A DNA stretch of 14,652 bases from Gaiellasilicea sp035575835 (GCA_035575835.1 DATLXM010000055.1:1-14652), one strand, 5' to 3'. Shown: positions 7,679 to 14,166, counted from the stretch's first letter. Numbers and translations are program-made. The notes: generated by a model from the letters alone, not told the origin.

Positions 7679-8695
7679 TCACGCCGCTTGACGCGCTCGC
7701 CGTATGCGCCACGAGCGAACCAGGCTGACGAGCGCTTGCTCCTCCTGATCGAGACCGATATCTCTTGCGCTCACAATCCGTAAATGCCGTGGACGAAAGT
7801 CAGCAACGGTTCTGCCGTCGAGATACTGCTCGACGATGGCCGGGCTGACGTACGAGGCGCGCGCAACGGCCGGCGTGTTTCCGAGGCGCTTACCGACAGT
7901 CCGCATCACGGCGGCCACCACGCGCTTCGACTCCACCTCCGACTCCACCGGGCCGCGCTCGGCAAACGCGATCGCAGCGGTGAGTGTCCCGCCCCAGGTG
8001 CGGAAATCCTTCGCGGTGAACTCCTCGCCCATATACGTGCGGATGTAGTCATTCAGCAGCGCCCCCGTCAGGTTGTAACGGTCGCCGGGGATCCCGTAGC
8101 GAAAGAGCCGCTGACCACCGGGCTGCTCGATGAGGTCGCGGATCGCCGTCGCGAGCTCGGCGTCGACGAGACTCGTCCGGACGAGCACCTTGTGCTTCGC
8201 GTGAAACTTGAACGAGACGCGATTCCCGCGAACCGAGACGTGACTCTTGTTCAGGGTGGTGACGCCGTAGGTTCGCGAGGCCTTCGCGTAGCGGTCGGAG
8301 CCGACCCGGAACCAGCCCATGTTGATCAGGCGGATCGCGACCGCGCAGACGCGCTCACGCTCGTACGGATCGAGCATCATGTGCTCGCCCATCGCCAGCC
8401 GCAGGTCGGGCAGCCGTTCGGCGAACCGGACGAGCTTGTCGAACTTCGCCTGCTCCTGCTGGGCGCGGAAGTCGGGGTGGTAGAGGTACTGGCGGCGCCC
8501 GGCGACGTCCAGCCCAGTTGCCTGGAGCTTGGCGCCGGAGCGCGGAGAGATCCAGACGTCGCGCCAGGCAGGCGGGATCACGAGCTTCTCGATCCGCTCG
8601 ACCTTGACCGGGTCACCGATCCGATTTCCGCGCGCGTCGAGGTACCGAAAGCTCTTCCGACCCCCCACGCGACGCCATCCGCCTGTGCGCGCCAC
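7679..8695 (-). CDS. Poxvirus-type DNA topoisomerase IB (338 aa)
   Basis: Relaxes supercoils by transient 3'-phosphotyrosyl cleavage of one strand. Family signatures run the full length: IPPAWRDVWISP (40-51), GRRQYLYHPDFR (66-77), INMGWFRVGSDRYAK (124-138), TYGVTTLNKSHV (142-153), KDFRTWGGT (229-237) and LGNTPAVARASYVSP (271-285). Probable catalytic residues are R130, the hairpin lysine near K167, R232 and the nucleophile Y282. The position held by a catalytic His in vaccinia topoisomerase is N273 in the GNTP motif, as I recall for bacterial members. The start is GTG 8695, just before the N-terminal GG.RRVG..FRYLD.RGNRI domain; no Shine-Dalgarno precedes it. It is transcribed divergently from the dehydrogenase gene with only 43 bases between starts, and toward the Lsr2-like gene and AddAB operon. 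Confidence 0.94.
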   Translation of the reverse strand: MARTGGWRRVGGRKSFRYLDARGNRIGDPVKVERIEKLVIPPAWRDVWISPRSGAKLQATGLDVAGRRQYLYHPDFRAQQEQAKFDKLVRFAERLPDLRLAMGEHMMLDPYERERVCAVAIRLINMGWFRVGSDRYAKASRTYGVTTLNKSHVSVRGNRVSFKFHAKHKVLVRTSLVDAELATAIRDLIEQPGGQRLFRYGIPGDRYNLTGALLNDYIRTYMGEEFTAKDFRTWGGTLTAAIAFAERGPVESEVESKRVVAAVMRTVGKRLGNTPAVARASYVSPAIVEQYLDGRTVADFRPRHLRIVSARDIGLDQEEQALVSLVRSWRIRRARQAA

Positions 8696-8723
8696 AACCG
8701 AGGTGTACCCCCAAATGCGTCAG

Positions 8724-8729
8724 TAGAAT
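8724..8729 (+). promoter_or_regulatory. Candidate -10 hexamer TAGAAT of a (near-)leaderless dehydrogenase transcript
   Basis: TAGAAT (five of six to TATAAT) ends nine bases before ATG 8739, giving a predicted leader of at most two or three bases. No Shine-Dalgarno is present. The upstream region lies inside the start of the divergent topoisomerase IB gene, and no -35 consensus is seen. Confidence 0.45.
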
Positions 8730-8738
8730 CCGCCGCCG

Positions 8739-9809
8739 ATGGATTCGCGGACGATCGTAGTTCTGGAGGGCGACGAGACCGGGCAGGAACTGCTCGAACA
8801 GGCGGTGCGCGTCCTCGCGCCGGACGTGATCGGGATCGAACTCGCCCTCCCCCGCTTCGACCTCTCGCTGGCGAAGCGCCGCGAAACGGACAACGGCATC
8901 GTGCACGAGGCCGCGATCGCGATCCGAGACGCCGGCCTCGGACTCAAGGCGGCGACGGTGACCCCGGAGACCCGCGACGACGTCGGCTCGCCGAACCGGA
9001 TCCTCCGCGAGGAGATTGGCGGCCAGGTGATCGTTCGCACGGGCCGTCGGATCCCGGGGGTCGTCCCGGTGGGTGGCGCGCACGCGCCGATCTCGGTCGT
9101 GCGGATGGCGGTCGGCGACGCCTACGGCGCCAAGGAATGGCGCGAAGGTGAAGGCGAGAACGAGGTCGCTTTCCGAACCGAGCGCATCGAGCGCCGGATC
9201 TGCCGTTCGGTGGCCGAGTTCGCGTTCCGTCAGGCGGAGCGGATGGGCGCGAAGGTCTTCGGAGGACCCAAGTACACGGTCAGTCCGACGTACGAGGGGA
9301 TGCTGAAGGAGGAGATGGATGCGGCGGCGGAGAGGCATCCGGACGTGCCGTACGAGCCTCAATTGATCGATGCGACCTTCGCGCTGCTGCTCAAGAACAC
9401 GGGCGCACCGCTCGTGATCCCGGCGCTGAACCGCGACGGCGACATCCTCTCCGACCTCGTGCTCCCGCTCTTCGGCTCGATCGCCGGCTCCGAGTCGTTG
9501 CTCGTCGCCTTCGACGAGGACTACGTGCCGCGAGCTCTGATGGCGGAGGCCGCGCATGGAACGGCGCCCGCGCTTTTCGGCAAGGACGTGGCCAATCCGA
9601 TGGCGATGATTCTCGCCGGAGCGGCGCTCCTCTCGCACGCCGACGAGACGGCCCAGCAGGCGGGCCGGGCGATTCGCGAGGCGTGTCTCGAGGCGGTCTC
9701 GGAAGGTGTGCGCACGGCAGACCTCGGCGGTCACGCCAGCTCGACCGAGTTCACCGACGACGTGATCCGGCGGACGCGCTCGAAGCTCGAGATCTGGGCT
9801 TCGCTCTAG
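8739..9809 (+). CDS. Isocitrate/isopropylmalate dehydrogenase family enzyme, probable isocitrate dehydrogenase (356 aa)
   Basis: Oxidative decarboxylation of a 2-hydroxyacid, most likely isocitrate to 2-oxoglutarate. The first two thirds follow eukaryotic-type (type II) NADP-IDH: EGDETG (10-15), FDLSLAKR (40-47), KAATVTPE (70-77), SPNRILREEIGG (84-95), IPG.VP (105-110), R122-MAVGDAY129 (RHAYGDQY in that family) and K178. Metal-binding aspartates are probably D211 (LID), D235 and D239 (RDGDILSD). The last third instead has EAAHGTAPALFGKDVANP (270-287) and LGGHASSTEFTD (329-340), like NAD-IDH and isopropylmalate dehydrogenase. The TRHYR residues contacting NADP in type II enzymes, and the Lys-Tyr pair of E. 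coli IDH, are both absent, so the cofactor is uncertain. It is shorter than typical type II IDH (about 410). It is convergent with the ferritin-like gene across a strong hairpin. Confidence 0.88.
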   Translation: MDSRTIVVLEGDETGQELLEQAVRVLAPDVIGIELALPRFDLSLAKRRETDNGIVHEAAIAIRDAGLGLKAATVTPETRDDVGSPNRILREEIGGQVIVRTGRRIPGVVPVGGAHAPISVVRMAVGDAYGAKEWREGEGENEVAFRTERIERRICRSVAEFAFRQAERMGAKVFGGPKYTVSPTYEGMLKEEMDAAAERHPDVPYEPQLIDATFALLLKNTGAPLVIPALNRDGDILSDLVLPLFGSIAGSESLLVAFDEDYVPRALMAEAAHGTAPALFGKDVANPMAMILAGAALLSHADETAQQAGRAIREACLEAVSEGVRTADLGGHASSTEFTDDVIRRTRSKLEIWASL

Positions 9810-9814
9810 AACGA

Positions 9815-9844
9815 CCGCGGGGCGACCCTTAGGCCGCCCCGCGG
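9815..9844. terminator. Perfect 10-bp GC-rich hairpin, probable bidirectional terminator
   Basis: CCGCGGGGCG (9815-9824) pairs perfectly with CGCCCCGCGG (9835-9844) around a 10-base loop. It starts six bases after the dehydrogenase stop and ends 22 bases before the stop of the convergent ferritin-like gene. There is no T-run on either strand, as is common for terminators in high-GC actinobacteria. Confidence 0.75.
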
Positions 9845-9846
9845 AT

Positions 9847-9877
9847 TCGTCGGTGCCGGCTGCGAGCTAGCCGACGA
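9847..9877 (-). terminator. Second inverted repeat spanning the ferritin-like stop codon
   Basis: TCGTCGG (9847-9853) and CCGACGA (9871-9877) form a perfect 7-bp stem with a 17-base loop containing the ferritin-like stop codon (9869-9867). It may assist termination of the minus-strand transcript, or be a chance repeat in GC-rich DNA. Confidence 0.35.
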
Positions 9878-10547
9878 TGAAGCCGGTGGCCTTGACGATC
9901 GCCAGGACCTTCGCCTTGGTGAAGCCGTCCTCGAACGTGCCCGGAGCGGGCGTCGTCGGGGAGGTCGTGCCACCGCTGAAGCGGATGTCACGGATCCAGG
10001 CCGCGTGACGGGCCTCGACCGGCAGGATCCGTCCTGCACCGATGAGCACGGCCTTCGTCTTGATGTTCGGCACCTGGCCGAGGTAGGCGTGGACGCCCGT
10101 GTCCTCGAGGGCCTGAGAGGTGGCGGCGAACTTGGCCGGATCGGTGACGGTGTCCTTGAAGTCGAACTTCGGCTTGGCCACGGCCTTCGCGCCGAGCACC
10201 TTCTTCAGGAACAGGACGTGGTTGTTCTCGTGCGACGCGACGACGGTGCCGAAGCGGAGCAGCTCGCCCTTGAGGATCTTGTTCTGGACGGCCTGCGCGT
10301 AGAAGGCGGCCTCCAGGAACTCGAGCGTGAGGGCGAAGTTCAGGATGGCGATATCGCTCGCGGGAATCGCCTGACCACGGGCGACGCTCGGGATCGCACC
10401 GGCAAACGCGCTGCCGACGGTGAGGGTACCGAGGCCGACTCCGGCCTTCTTCAGGAACGCGGAGCGGGTATCAGGAGCGACCTTCTCGGCGGTCTCCTGA
10501 ATCGCACCGTCCTGATCGAGCTCTGCGAGGGGCGGCAGATAAGACAT
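9867..10547 (-). CDS. Ferritin-like domain protein with degenerate Tat-type leader (226 aa)
   Basis: Four-helix ferritin-like protein, probably exported; a role in metal or oxidative/desiccation stress is family-level inference. The leader has TRSAFLKKAG (27-36) then a hydrophobic stretch (about 37-53) ending near SVARGQA. This resembles the Tat motif S/T-R-R-x-F-L-K, but the second Arg is Ser. Helix pairs with candidate di-iron ligands are visible: L-E76-F-L-E79-AAFY, S-H106-E107-NN-H110, LE148DTGVHAY and VE178-ARH181-AAW. A Ser/Thr/Pro/Gly-rich stretch (about 191-204) precedes a short C-terminal tail. The start is ATG 10547, chosen because GGGAG lies eight bases upstream; an in-frame ATG at 10565 would precede that site. 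The same frame is open far upstream through the broken HD-GYP gene, but that extension is not protein-like beyond the HD-GYP pieces. Confidence 0.85.
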   Translation of the reverse strand: MSYLPPLAELDQDGAIQETAEKVAPDTRSAFLKKAGVGLGTLTVGSAFAGAIPSVARGQAIPASDIAILNFALTLEFLEAAFYAQAVQNKILKGELLRFGTVVASHENNHVLFLKKVLGAKAVAKPKFDFKDTVTDPAKFAATSQALEDTGVHAYLGQVPNIKTKAVLIGAGRILPVEARHAAWIRDIRFSGGTTSPTTPAPGTFEDGFTKAKVLAIVKATGFIVG

Positions 10548-10555
10548 TGATGAAA

Positions 10556-10560
10556 CTCCC
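10556..10560 (-). promoter_or_regulatory. Shine-Dalgarno GGGAG fixing the start of the ferritin-like gene
   Basis: GGGAG lies eight bases upstream of ATG 10547 and inside the codons that would follow the alternative in-frame ATG at 10565. It therefore selects the shorter start, which also gives the family-like N-terminus. Confidence 0.7.
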
Positions 10561-10635
10561 TTCATTGCATGACGAATATGGCGGCCAGCCACCTCTTTAC
10601 CTCCCCTCAAAACTATCGCCGAAACCTGGAAACGT

Positions 10636-11232
10636 TCACGGTTTTGTAAACCCGCAGCGGCGAGCGGCTTCGCGCCGCAGATCGTGCCGTTGCGCCACCC
10701 GTCCACGAAGGCGTGCGCGAGCTCGGGGTCGAACTGCCTGCCCGCGCAAGACTCGAGCTCGTCGAGCGCGCGACCGACGGTGAGAGCTGGCCGGTACGCG
10801 CGCGCCGAGGTCATCGCGTCGAAGGCGTCGGCGACGCCGAGGAGCCGCGCCTCCGTGGGGATGGCAGTCCCGGCCTTGCCAGTCGATAGCCGGTGCCGTC
10901 CCAGCGCTCGTGGTGGTAGAGCACGTACGGCAGAGCGGCCCGGAGGCCGTCCACCCCCCTCGATCAGCCGCGCCCCTGCGCTCGGGTGCGTTCGGATCTG
11001 GGCCAGCTCCGACTCGTCGAGCGGCCCGGGCTTGCGCAGAACACTGGCGTTGACCGCGATCTTGGCCGACGTCGTGGAGCGAGCCGCCCAGCCGGAGGGT
11101 CTCGATCCGCTCACCTCCCCAGCCGAGCGTGACCGCGAGCCCCTCGGCGAACGCCGTGACCCGGGTGGAGTGACCCCGGAGATACGGGTCACGCGCCTCG
11201 AGCGCGGCCGAGAAAGCTGCGAGCAGGGACAC
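10636..11232 (-). pseudogene. HD-GYP domain (cyclic-di-GMP phosphodiesterase type) broken by three single-base indels
   Basis: Three successive frames spell a nearly complete HD-GYP domain. From GTG 11232 the first frame encodes SLLAAFSAALEARDPYLRGHS through LGGSLHDVG. An extra base near 11064-11067 (GGCCAAG where GGCAAG would continue HDVGKIAV) shifts to the next frame, which reads KIAVNASVLRKPG to ARLIEG. An extra G in a six-G run (10953-10958 on the minus strand) shifts again, to VDGLRAALPYVLYHHERWDGTGY. A one-base loss near 10885-10889 then restores a frame reading TGKAGTAIPTEARLLGVAD, AFDAMTSARAYRPAL and QFDPELAHAFVDGW. The HD and HHE.WDGTGYP-type motifs are therefore all present but not in one frame. 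No sensor domain precedes it. The final frame has no stop before the ferritin-like gene; the first frame stops at 10636. Decay is more likely than assembly error, because every neighbouring gene is intact. Confidence 0.8.
10640..10652. promoter_or_regulatory. Short palindrome GGTTT-TGT-AAACC upstream of the ferritin-like gene
   Basis: A perfect 5-bp inverted repeat with a three-base centre lies about 95 bases upstream of the ferritin-like start, in an A/T-richer stretch (about 10605-10652) between it and the HD-GYP remnant. It could be an operator, or part of the old end of the HD-GYP gene. No clear promoter hexamers were found here. Confidence 0.22.
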
Positions 11233-11303
11233 AGTGGCGACACTTCCAGGGCCGACGCCGACTCCCTTCTCCCGATGTCGCTGCTCCGCCTCGGCAGCCC
11301 CCG

Positions 11304-11309
11304 TAGAGT
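11304..11309 (+). promoter_or_regulatory. Candidate -10 hexamer TAGAGT of a leaderless pntAA transcript
   Basis: TAGAGT ends six bases before GTG 11316, so a transcript would begin at or next to the start codon. No Shine-Dalgarno lies in the preceding 20 bases. The 83-base gap back to the HD-GYP remnant (GTG 11232) shows no other candidate. Confidence 0.45.
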
Positions 11310-11315
11310 GCGCGC

Positions 11316-12410
11316 GTGCGGATCGCTGTGCCCAGAGAGACGGCCCCCGGCGAGCGGCGCGTCGCGCTCGTTCCGGACGCCGTCAAACGCCTGATCTCGG
11401 CGGGCTTCGAGATCTCGATCGAACGCGGAGCCGGAGAGCCCGCCGGGTTCACGGACACCGCTTTCACCGAGGTCGGCGCCCGCGCGCACGGTCGCGAGGA
11501 TCTGCTCGACGACGCGAGCGCGGTCGTGCGCGTGGCGCCACCGAGCGCGGACGACCTGGAGGGAATCGCGTCCGGAACGGTCTTGATCGGCTTCCTGAAT
11601 CCGCTCGGGGATCCCGCCGGGATCGAACGTCTCGCCGCCAGGGGAATCGATGCGTTCGCGATGGAGTCGATCCCGCGGATCACGCGCGCTCAGTCGATGG
11701 ACGCGCTCTCCTCGCAGAGCACTGTCGCGGGCTACAAAGCCGTCGTGCTCGCAGCCGACCGTCTGCCTCGGCTCTTCCCGCTCCTGATGACCGCAGCCGG
11801 GACCGTCGCGCCCGCGAAGGTCCTCGTGCTCGGCGCCGGTGTCGCGGGCCTGCAGGCGATCGCCACCGCCCGGCGACTCGGCGCGGTCGTCTCTGCCTTC
11901 GACACCCGCCCCGTCGTCCATGAGCAGGTCGAGAGCCTCGGTGCGACCTTCCTCGACCTCGGCGTCCGCGGCGCCGAGACCGAAGGCGGTTACGCCGTCG
12001 AACTGACCCCCGAGCAGCAGGCGCAACAGCAGAGCGCGCTCGAGGAGCGGATCGCCGACATGGACGTCGTCGTGACGACCGCGCTCGTTCCGGGGCGCCC
12101 CGCGCCGCGTCTCATCCCTGCCACGGCCGTGGGCCGAATGCGGCTCGGATCGGTGATCGTCGATCTCGCAGCCGAGACAGGCGGCAACTGCGAGCTGACC
12201 GAGCCGGGAGCCGAAGTGGTGCGCGAGGGCGTCACGATCGTCGGGTTGACCAACCTGGCTGCAACGATGCCCTACCACGCGAGCCAGCTCTACGCCCGAA
12301 ACGTCTCAGCGCTCCTCCAGCACCTCGCTCCCAACGGGCAACTCGCGCTCGACTTCAAGGACGAGATCACCGCCGGAGCGTGTGTGACGCGCCGGGAGGT
12401 GGCGGCATGA
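11316..12410 (+). CDS. pntAA: NAD(P) transhydrogenase subunit alpha part 1 (PntAA, NAD(H)-binding domain I), 364 aa
   Basis: Soluble domain I of the proton-translocating transhydrogenase, which swaps hydride between NAD(H) and NADP(H) using the proton gradient. Family motifs include VPRET.PGERRVAL.P at the N-terminus (5-20), the RITRAQSMDALSSQ loop (121-134) with the nucleotide-contacting Arg/Gln/Asp region, the Rossmann glycines GAGVAG (173-178), TTALVPGRPAP (254-264) and VIVDLAAETGGNCELT (280-295). The length matches stand-alone PntAA of Rhodospirillum type. GTG 11316 is chosen because MRIAVPRE is the conserved N-terminus; no Shine-Dalgarno is present and TAGAGT sits six bases upstream. The gene ends in an ATGA overlap with pntAB. 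Alanine dehydrogenase shares the fold but is not followed by PntAB and PntB. Confidence 0.96.
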   Translation: MRIAVPRETAPGERRVALVPDAVKRLISAGFEISIERGAGEPAGFTDTAFTEVGARAHGREDLLDDASAVVRVAPPSADDLEGIASGTVLIGFLNPLGDPAGIERLAARGIDAFAMESIPRITRAQSMDALSSQSTVAGYKAVVLAADRLPRLFPLLMTAAGTVAPAKVLVLGAGVAGLQAIATARRLGAVVSAFDTRPVVHEQVESLGATFLDLGVRGAETEGGYAVELTPEQQAQQQSALEERIADMDVVVTTALVPGRPAPRLIPATAVGRMRLGSVIVDLAAETGGNCELTEPGAEVVREGVTIVGLTNLAATMPYHASQLYARNVSALLQHLAPNGQLALDFKDEITAGACVTRREVAA

Positions 12411-12721
12411 GCCACAACGCGACGCTGGTGATCGAGCTCACGATCCTCGTGCTCGCGATCTTCCTCGGGGTCGAGGTGATCTCCAAGGTGCCGCCGCTCC
12501 TCCATACGCCGCTCATGTCCGGCACCAACGCGATCCACGGGATCGTGATCGTGGGCGCGATGCTCGTCGCCGGAACGGAAGACGCGGACGGTCTGACCCG
12601 CGTCGTCGGGTTCGTAGCGGTCGTGCTTGCGACGGCGAACGTCGTCGGCGGCTTCGTGGTCACCGACCGGATGCTCGAGATGTTCAAGAAACGGGAGCCG
12701 CGTGGGCGAAAATCTGACTGA
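12407..12721 (+). CDS. pntAB: NAD(P) transhydrogenase subunit alpha part 2 (PntAB, membrane domain IIa), 104 aa
   Basis: Small membrane subunit forming half of the proton channel. Residues 7-25 form a first membrane helix, followed by the hallmark EVISKVPPLLHTPLMSGTNA (22-41). A second helix covers about 42-56 (IHGIVIVGAMLVAG) and a third about 65-87 (VVGFVAVVLATANVVGGFVV), before a charged tail. The start ATG 12407 overlaps the pntAA stop (ATGA) and has GGGAGG seven bases upstream; a longer in-frame start at 12380 would overlap pntAA more and lacks such a site. It overlaps the pntB start by 20 bases, so all three subunits are probably translationally coupled and made in fixed proportion. Confidence 0.95.
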   Translation: MSHNATLVIELTILVLAIFLGVEVISKVPPLLHTPLMSGTNAIHGIVIVGAMLVAGTEDADGLTRVVGFVAVVLATANVVGGFVVTDRMLEMFKKREPRGRKSD

Positions 12722-14099
12722 CCTCCTCTATCTCGTCTCGATCGTCAGCTTCATCCTCGCGCTCCGCTTCCTCTCCTCTCCGACTCGTGCACGGCGTGGG
12801 AATCAGATCGGCGCGGCCGGGATGCTGCTCGCGATCGCGGTCACGTTCGCCCAGACGGAGGTGGTCGGATACGGGTTGATCGCGATCGGGATGGCGGTCG
12901 GGGCCGTTCTCGGCCTGGTCGGTGCGCGCCGCGTGAAGATGACCGCGATGCCACAGATGGTGGCGCTCTTCAACGGGGTCGGGGGCGGCGCCGCGGCGCT
13001 CGTCTCGCTGGCCGAGTTCCACAACCGGGCGCCAACCGACGGCGACCTCGCCACGGACGTCGCGATCGCGATCGGGCTGTCCGCGCTGATCGGCAGCGTC
13101 TCGTTCGCAGGCTCGCTCGTCGCCTTTGCGAAGCTGCAAGAGCTGATCCAGGGCAGGCCGATCACCTATCCCGGCCAGCAGGTCGTGAACGGGCTGATCC
13201 TGGCGGGCGCGATCGCCTGCGGGGTCGCAATCGTTGCGGGAGCCGAGCGGGAATGGCTGCTGCTGGCGCTGATCGTCGGCGCCCTCGCTTTCGGCACCCT
13301 CTTCGTGCTCCCGATCGGCGGAGCAGACATGCCCGTCGTGATCTCGCTCCTGAATGCGTTCACCGGGCTCGCTGCCGCCGCGACCGGATTCGAGCTCGAG
13401 AACAACGTCCTGATCGTCAGCGGCGCGCTCGTCGGCGCCTCGGGAACGCTGCTGACCTTGCTGATGGGGAATGCGATGAACCGCAGCATCGGGAACGTGA
13501 TCTTCGGCGCCTTCGGCCAAGTTGCGACCGGTGCGGGCTCTGCGGTACCCGTTCGGGACGACGGCCGGACGGTTCGCGCGACGACCGCGGACGACGTCGC
13601 GATCATGCTCAACTACGCCCAGCGCGTTGTGGTGGTGCCCGGATACGGGCTCGCCGTGGCGCAGGCGCAACACGATGTCCGCCAACTCGCCGAGCTGCTC
13701 GAGGAGCGCGGCGTCGACGTGCGCTACGCGATTCATCCGGTGGCGGGGCGAATGCCCGGTCACATGAACGTGCTCCTCGCCGAGGCAAACGTGCCCTACA
13801 CGCAGCTGCAGGAGATGGAGGAGATCAACCCCGAATTCCCGCGGACGGACGTCGCGCTCGTGATCGGCGCGAACGATGTGACGAACCCGGCCGCGCGCGA
13901 CTCACCGGGCAGCCCGATCTACGGAATGCCTATCCTCGACGTCGATCACGCCGTCGCGGTGGTCGTGCTCAAGCGAGGGATGAGCCCTGGGTTCGCGGGA
14001 ATCGACAACGAGCTCTATCTCGATCCGAAGACCCAGATGCTGTTCGGGGACGCCAAGGACTCGGTTCTCAGCCTGACGGCCGCGGTGAAGGCGCTCTAG
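12702..14099 (+). CDS. pntB: NAD(P) transhydrogenase subunit beta (PntB, membrane domain IIb plus NADP(H)-binding domain III), 465 aa
   Basis: Residues 1-280 hold roughly eight or nine membrane helices, including KMTAMPQMVALFNGVGGGAAAL (79-100) and GNAMNRSIGNVIFGAFG (256-272). Residues 300-465 are the NADP(H)-binding domain III, with GYGLAVAQAQ (314-323), AGRMPGHMNVLLAEA (348-362), IGANDVTNPAAR (388-399) and KRGMSPGFAGIDNELY (424-439). In E. coli PntB a proton-pathway His lies in the first channel segment; here the aligned position appears to be N91 (FNGVGG), which I recall being common in non-enterobacterial members. The start is GTG 12702, four bases after GGGAG and inside pntAB; reading upstream of it gives a non-family sequence. 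It is followed by two hairpins, so the operon probably ends here. Confidence 0.96.
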   Translation: MGENLTDLLYLVSIVSFILALRFLSSPTRARRGNQIGAAGMLLAIAVTFAQTEVVGYGLIAIGMAVGAVLGLVGARRVKMTAMPQMVALFNGVGGGAAALVSLAEFHNRAPTDGDLATDVAIAIGLSALIGSVSFAGSLVAFAKLQELIQGRPITYPGQQVVNGLILAGAIACGVAIVAGAEREWLLLALIVGALAFGTLFVLPIGGADMPVVISLLNAFTGLAAAATGFELENNVLIVSGALVGASGTLLTLLMGNAMNRSIGNVIFGAFGQVATGAGSAVPVRDDGRTVRATTADDVAIMLNYAQRVVVVPGYGLAVAQAQHDVRQLAELLEERGVDVRYAIHPVAGRMPGHMNVLLAEANVPYTQLQEMEEINPEFPRTDVALVIGANDVTNPAARDSPGSPIYGMPILDVDHAVAVVVLKRGMSPGFAGIDNELYLDPKTQMLFGDAKDSVLSLTAAVKAL

Positions 14100-14108
14100 G
14101 CGACGGGC

Positions 14109-14132
14109 AGCGTCTAGTTGGTGGTAGACGCT
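14109..14132 (+). terminator. Hairpin AGCGTCTA/TAGACGCT after pntB
   Basis: A perfect 8-bp stem with an 8-base loop (GTTGGTGG) begins nine bases after the pntB stop. There is no T-run. It may act as a termination or mRNA 3'-end structure together with the stronger hairpin just downstream. Confidence 0.5.
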
Positions 14133-14135
14133 AGT

Positions 14136-14156
14136 CCCACCACCCACCCCCCACCC
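14136..14156 (-). other. G-quadruplex motif on the minus strand downstream of pntB
   Basis: Read on the minus strand this is GGG, T, a run of six G, T, GGG, T, GG, T, GGG. The runs satisfy the usual G3+N1-7 pattern with very short loops. It lies on the template strand for pntB read-through, between and partly overlapping two hairpins. The motif is plain in the sequence; folding in the cell is inference. Confidence 0.5.
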
Positions 14157-14166
14157 TTGGGTGGGG
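14149..14166 (+). terminator. GC-rich hairpin CCCCACCC-TT-GGGTGGGG, probable pnt operon terminator
   Basis: An 8-bp perfect inverted repeat (effectively a 7-bp stem with a CTTG loop) lies about 50 bases after pntB. It is nearly all G-C pairs and has no T-run, as is common for high-GC bacterial terminators. It separates the pnt operon from the cyclodeaminase-like gene. Confidence 0.6.

Noticed and set aside
10950..10960. Programmed ribosomal frameshifting at the six-G run in the HD-GYP gene
   Set aside because: Three separate shifts, in both directions and mostly not at slippery sites, would be needed to make one protein; decay or sequencing error is simpler.
9867..12278. An 803-codon open frame on the minus strand read as one protein
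   Set aside because: It is the ferritin-like gene joined to parts of the broken HD-GYP gene and then to the antisense of pntAA; only the last 226 codons form a coherent gene with a ribosome site.
12684..13763. 359-codon minus-strand open frame opposite pntB
   Set aside because: Asp/Arg/His/Gln-rich antisense shadow of a strongly conserved membrane protein gene, with no domain of its own.
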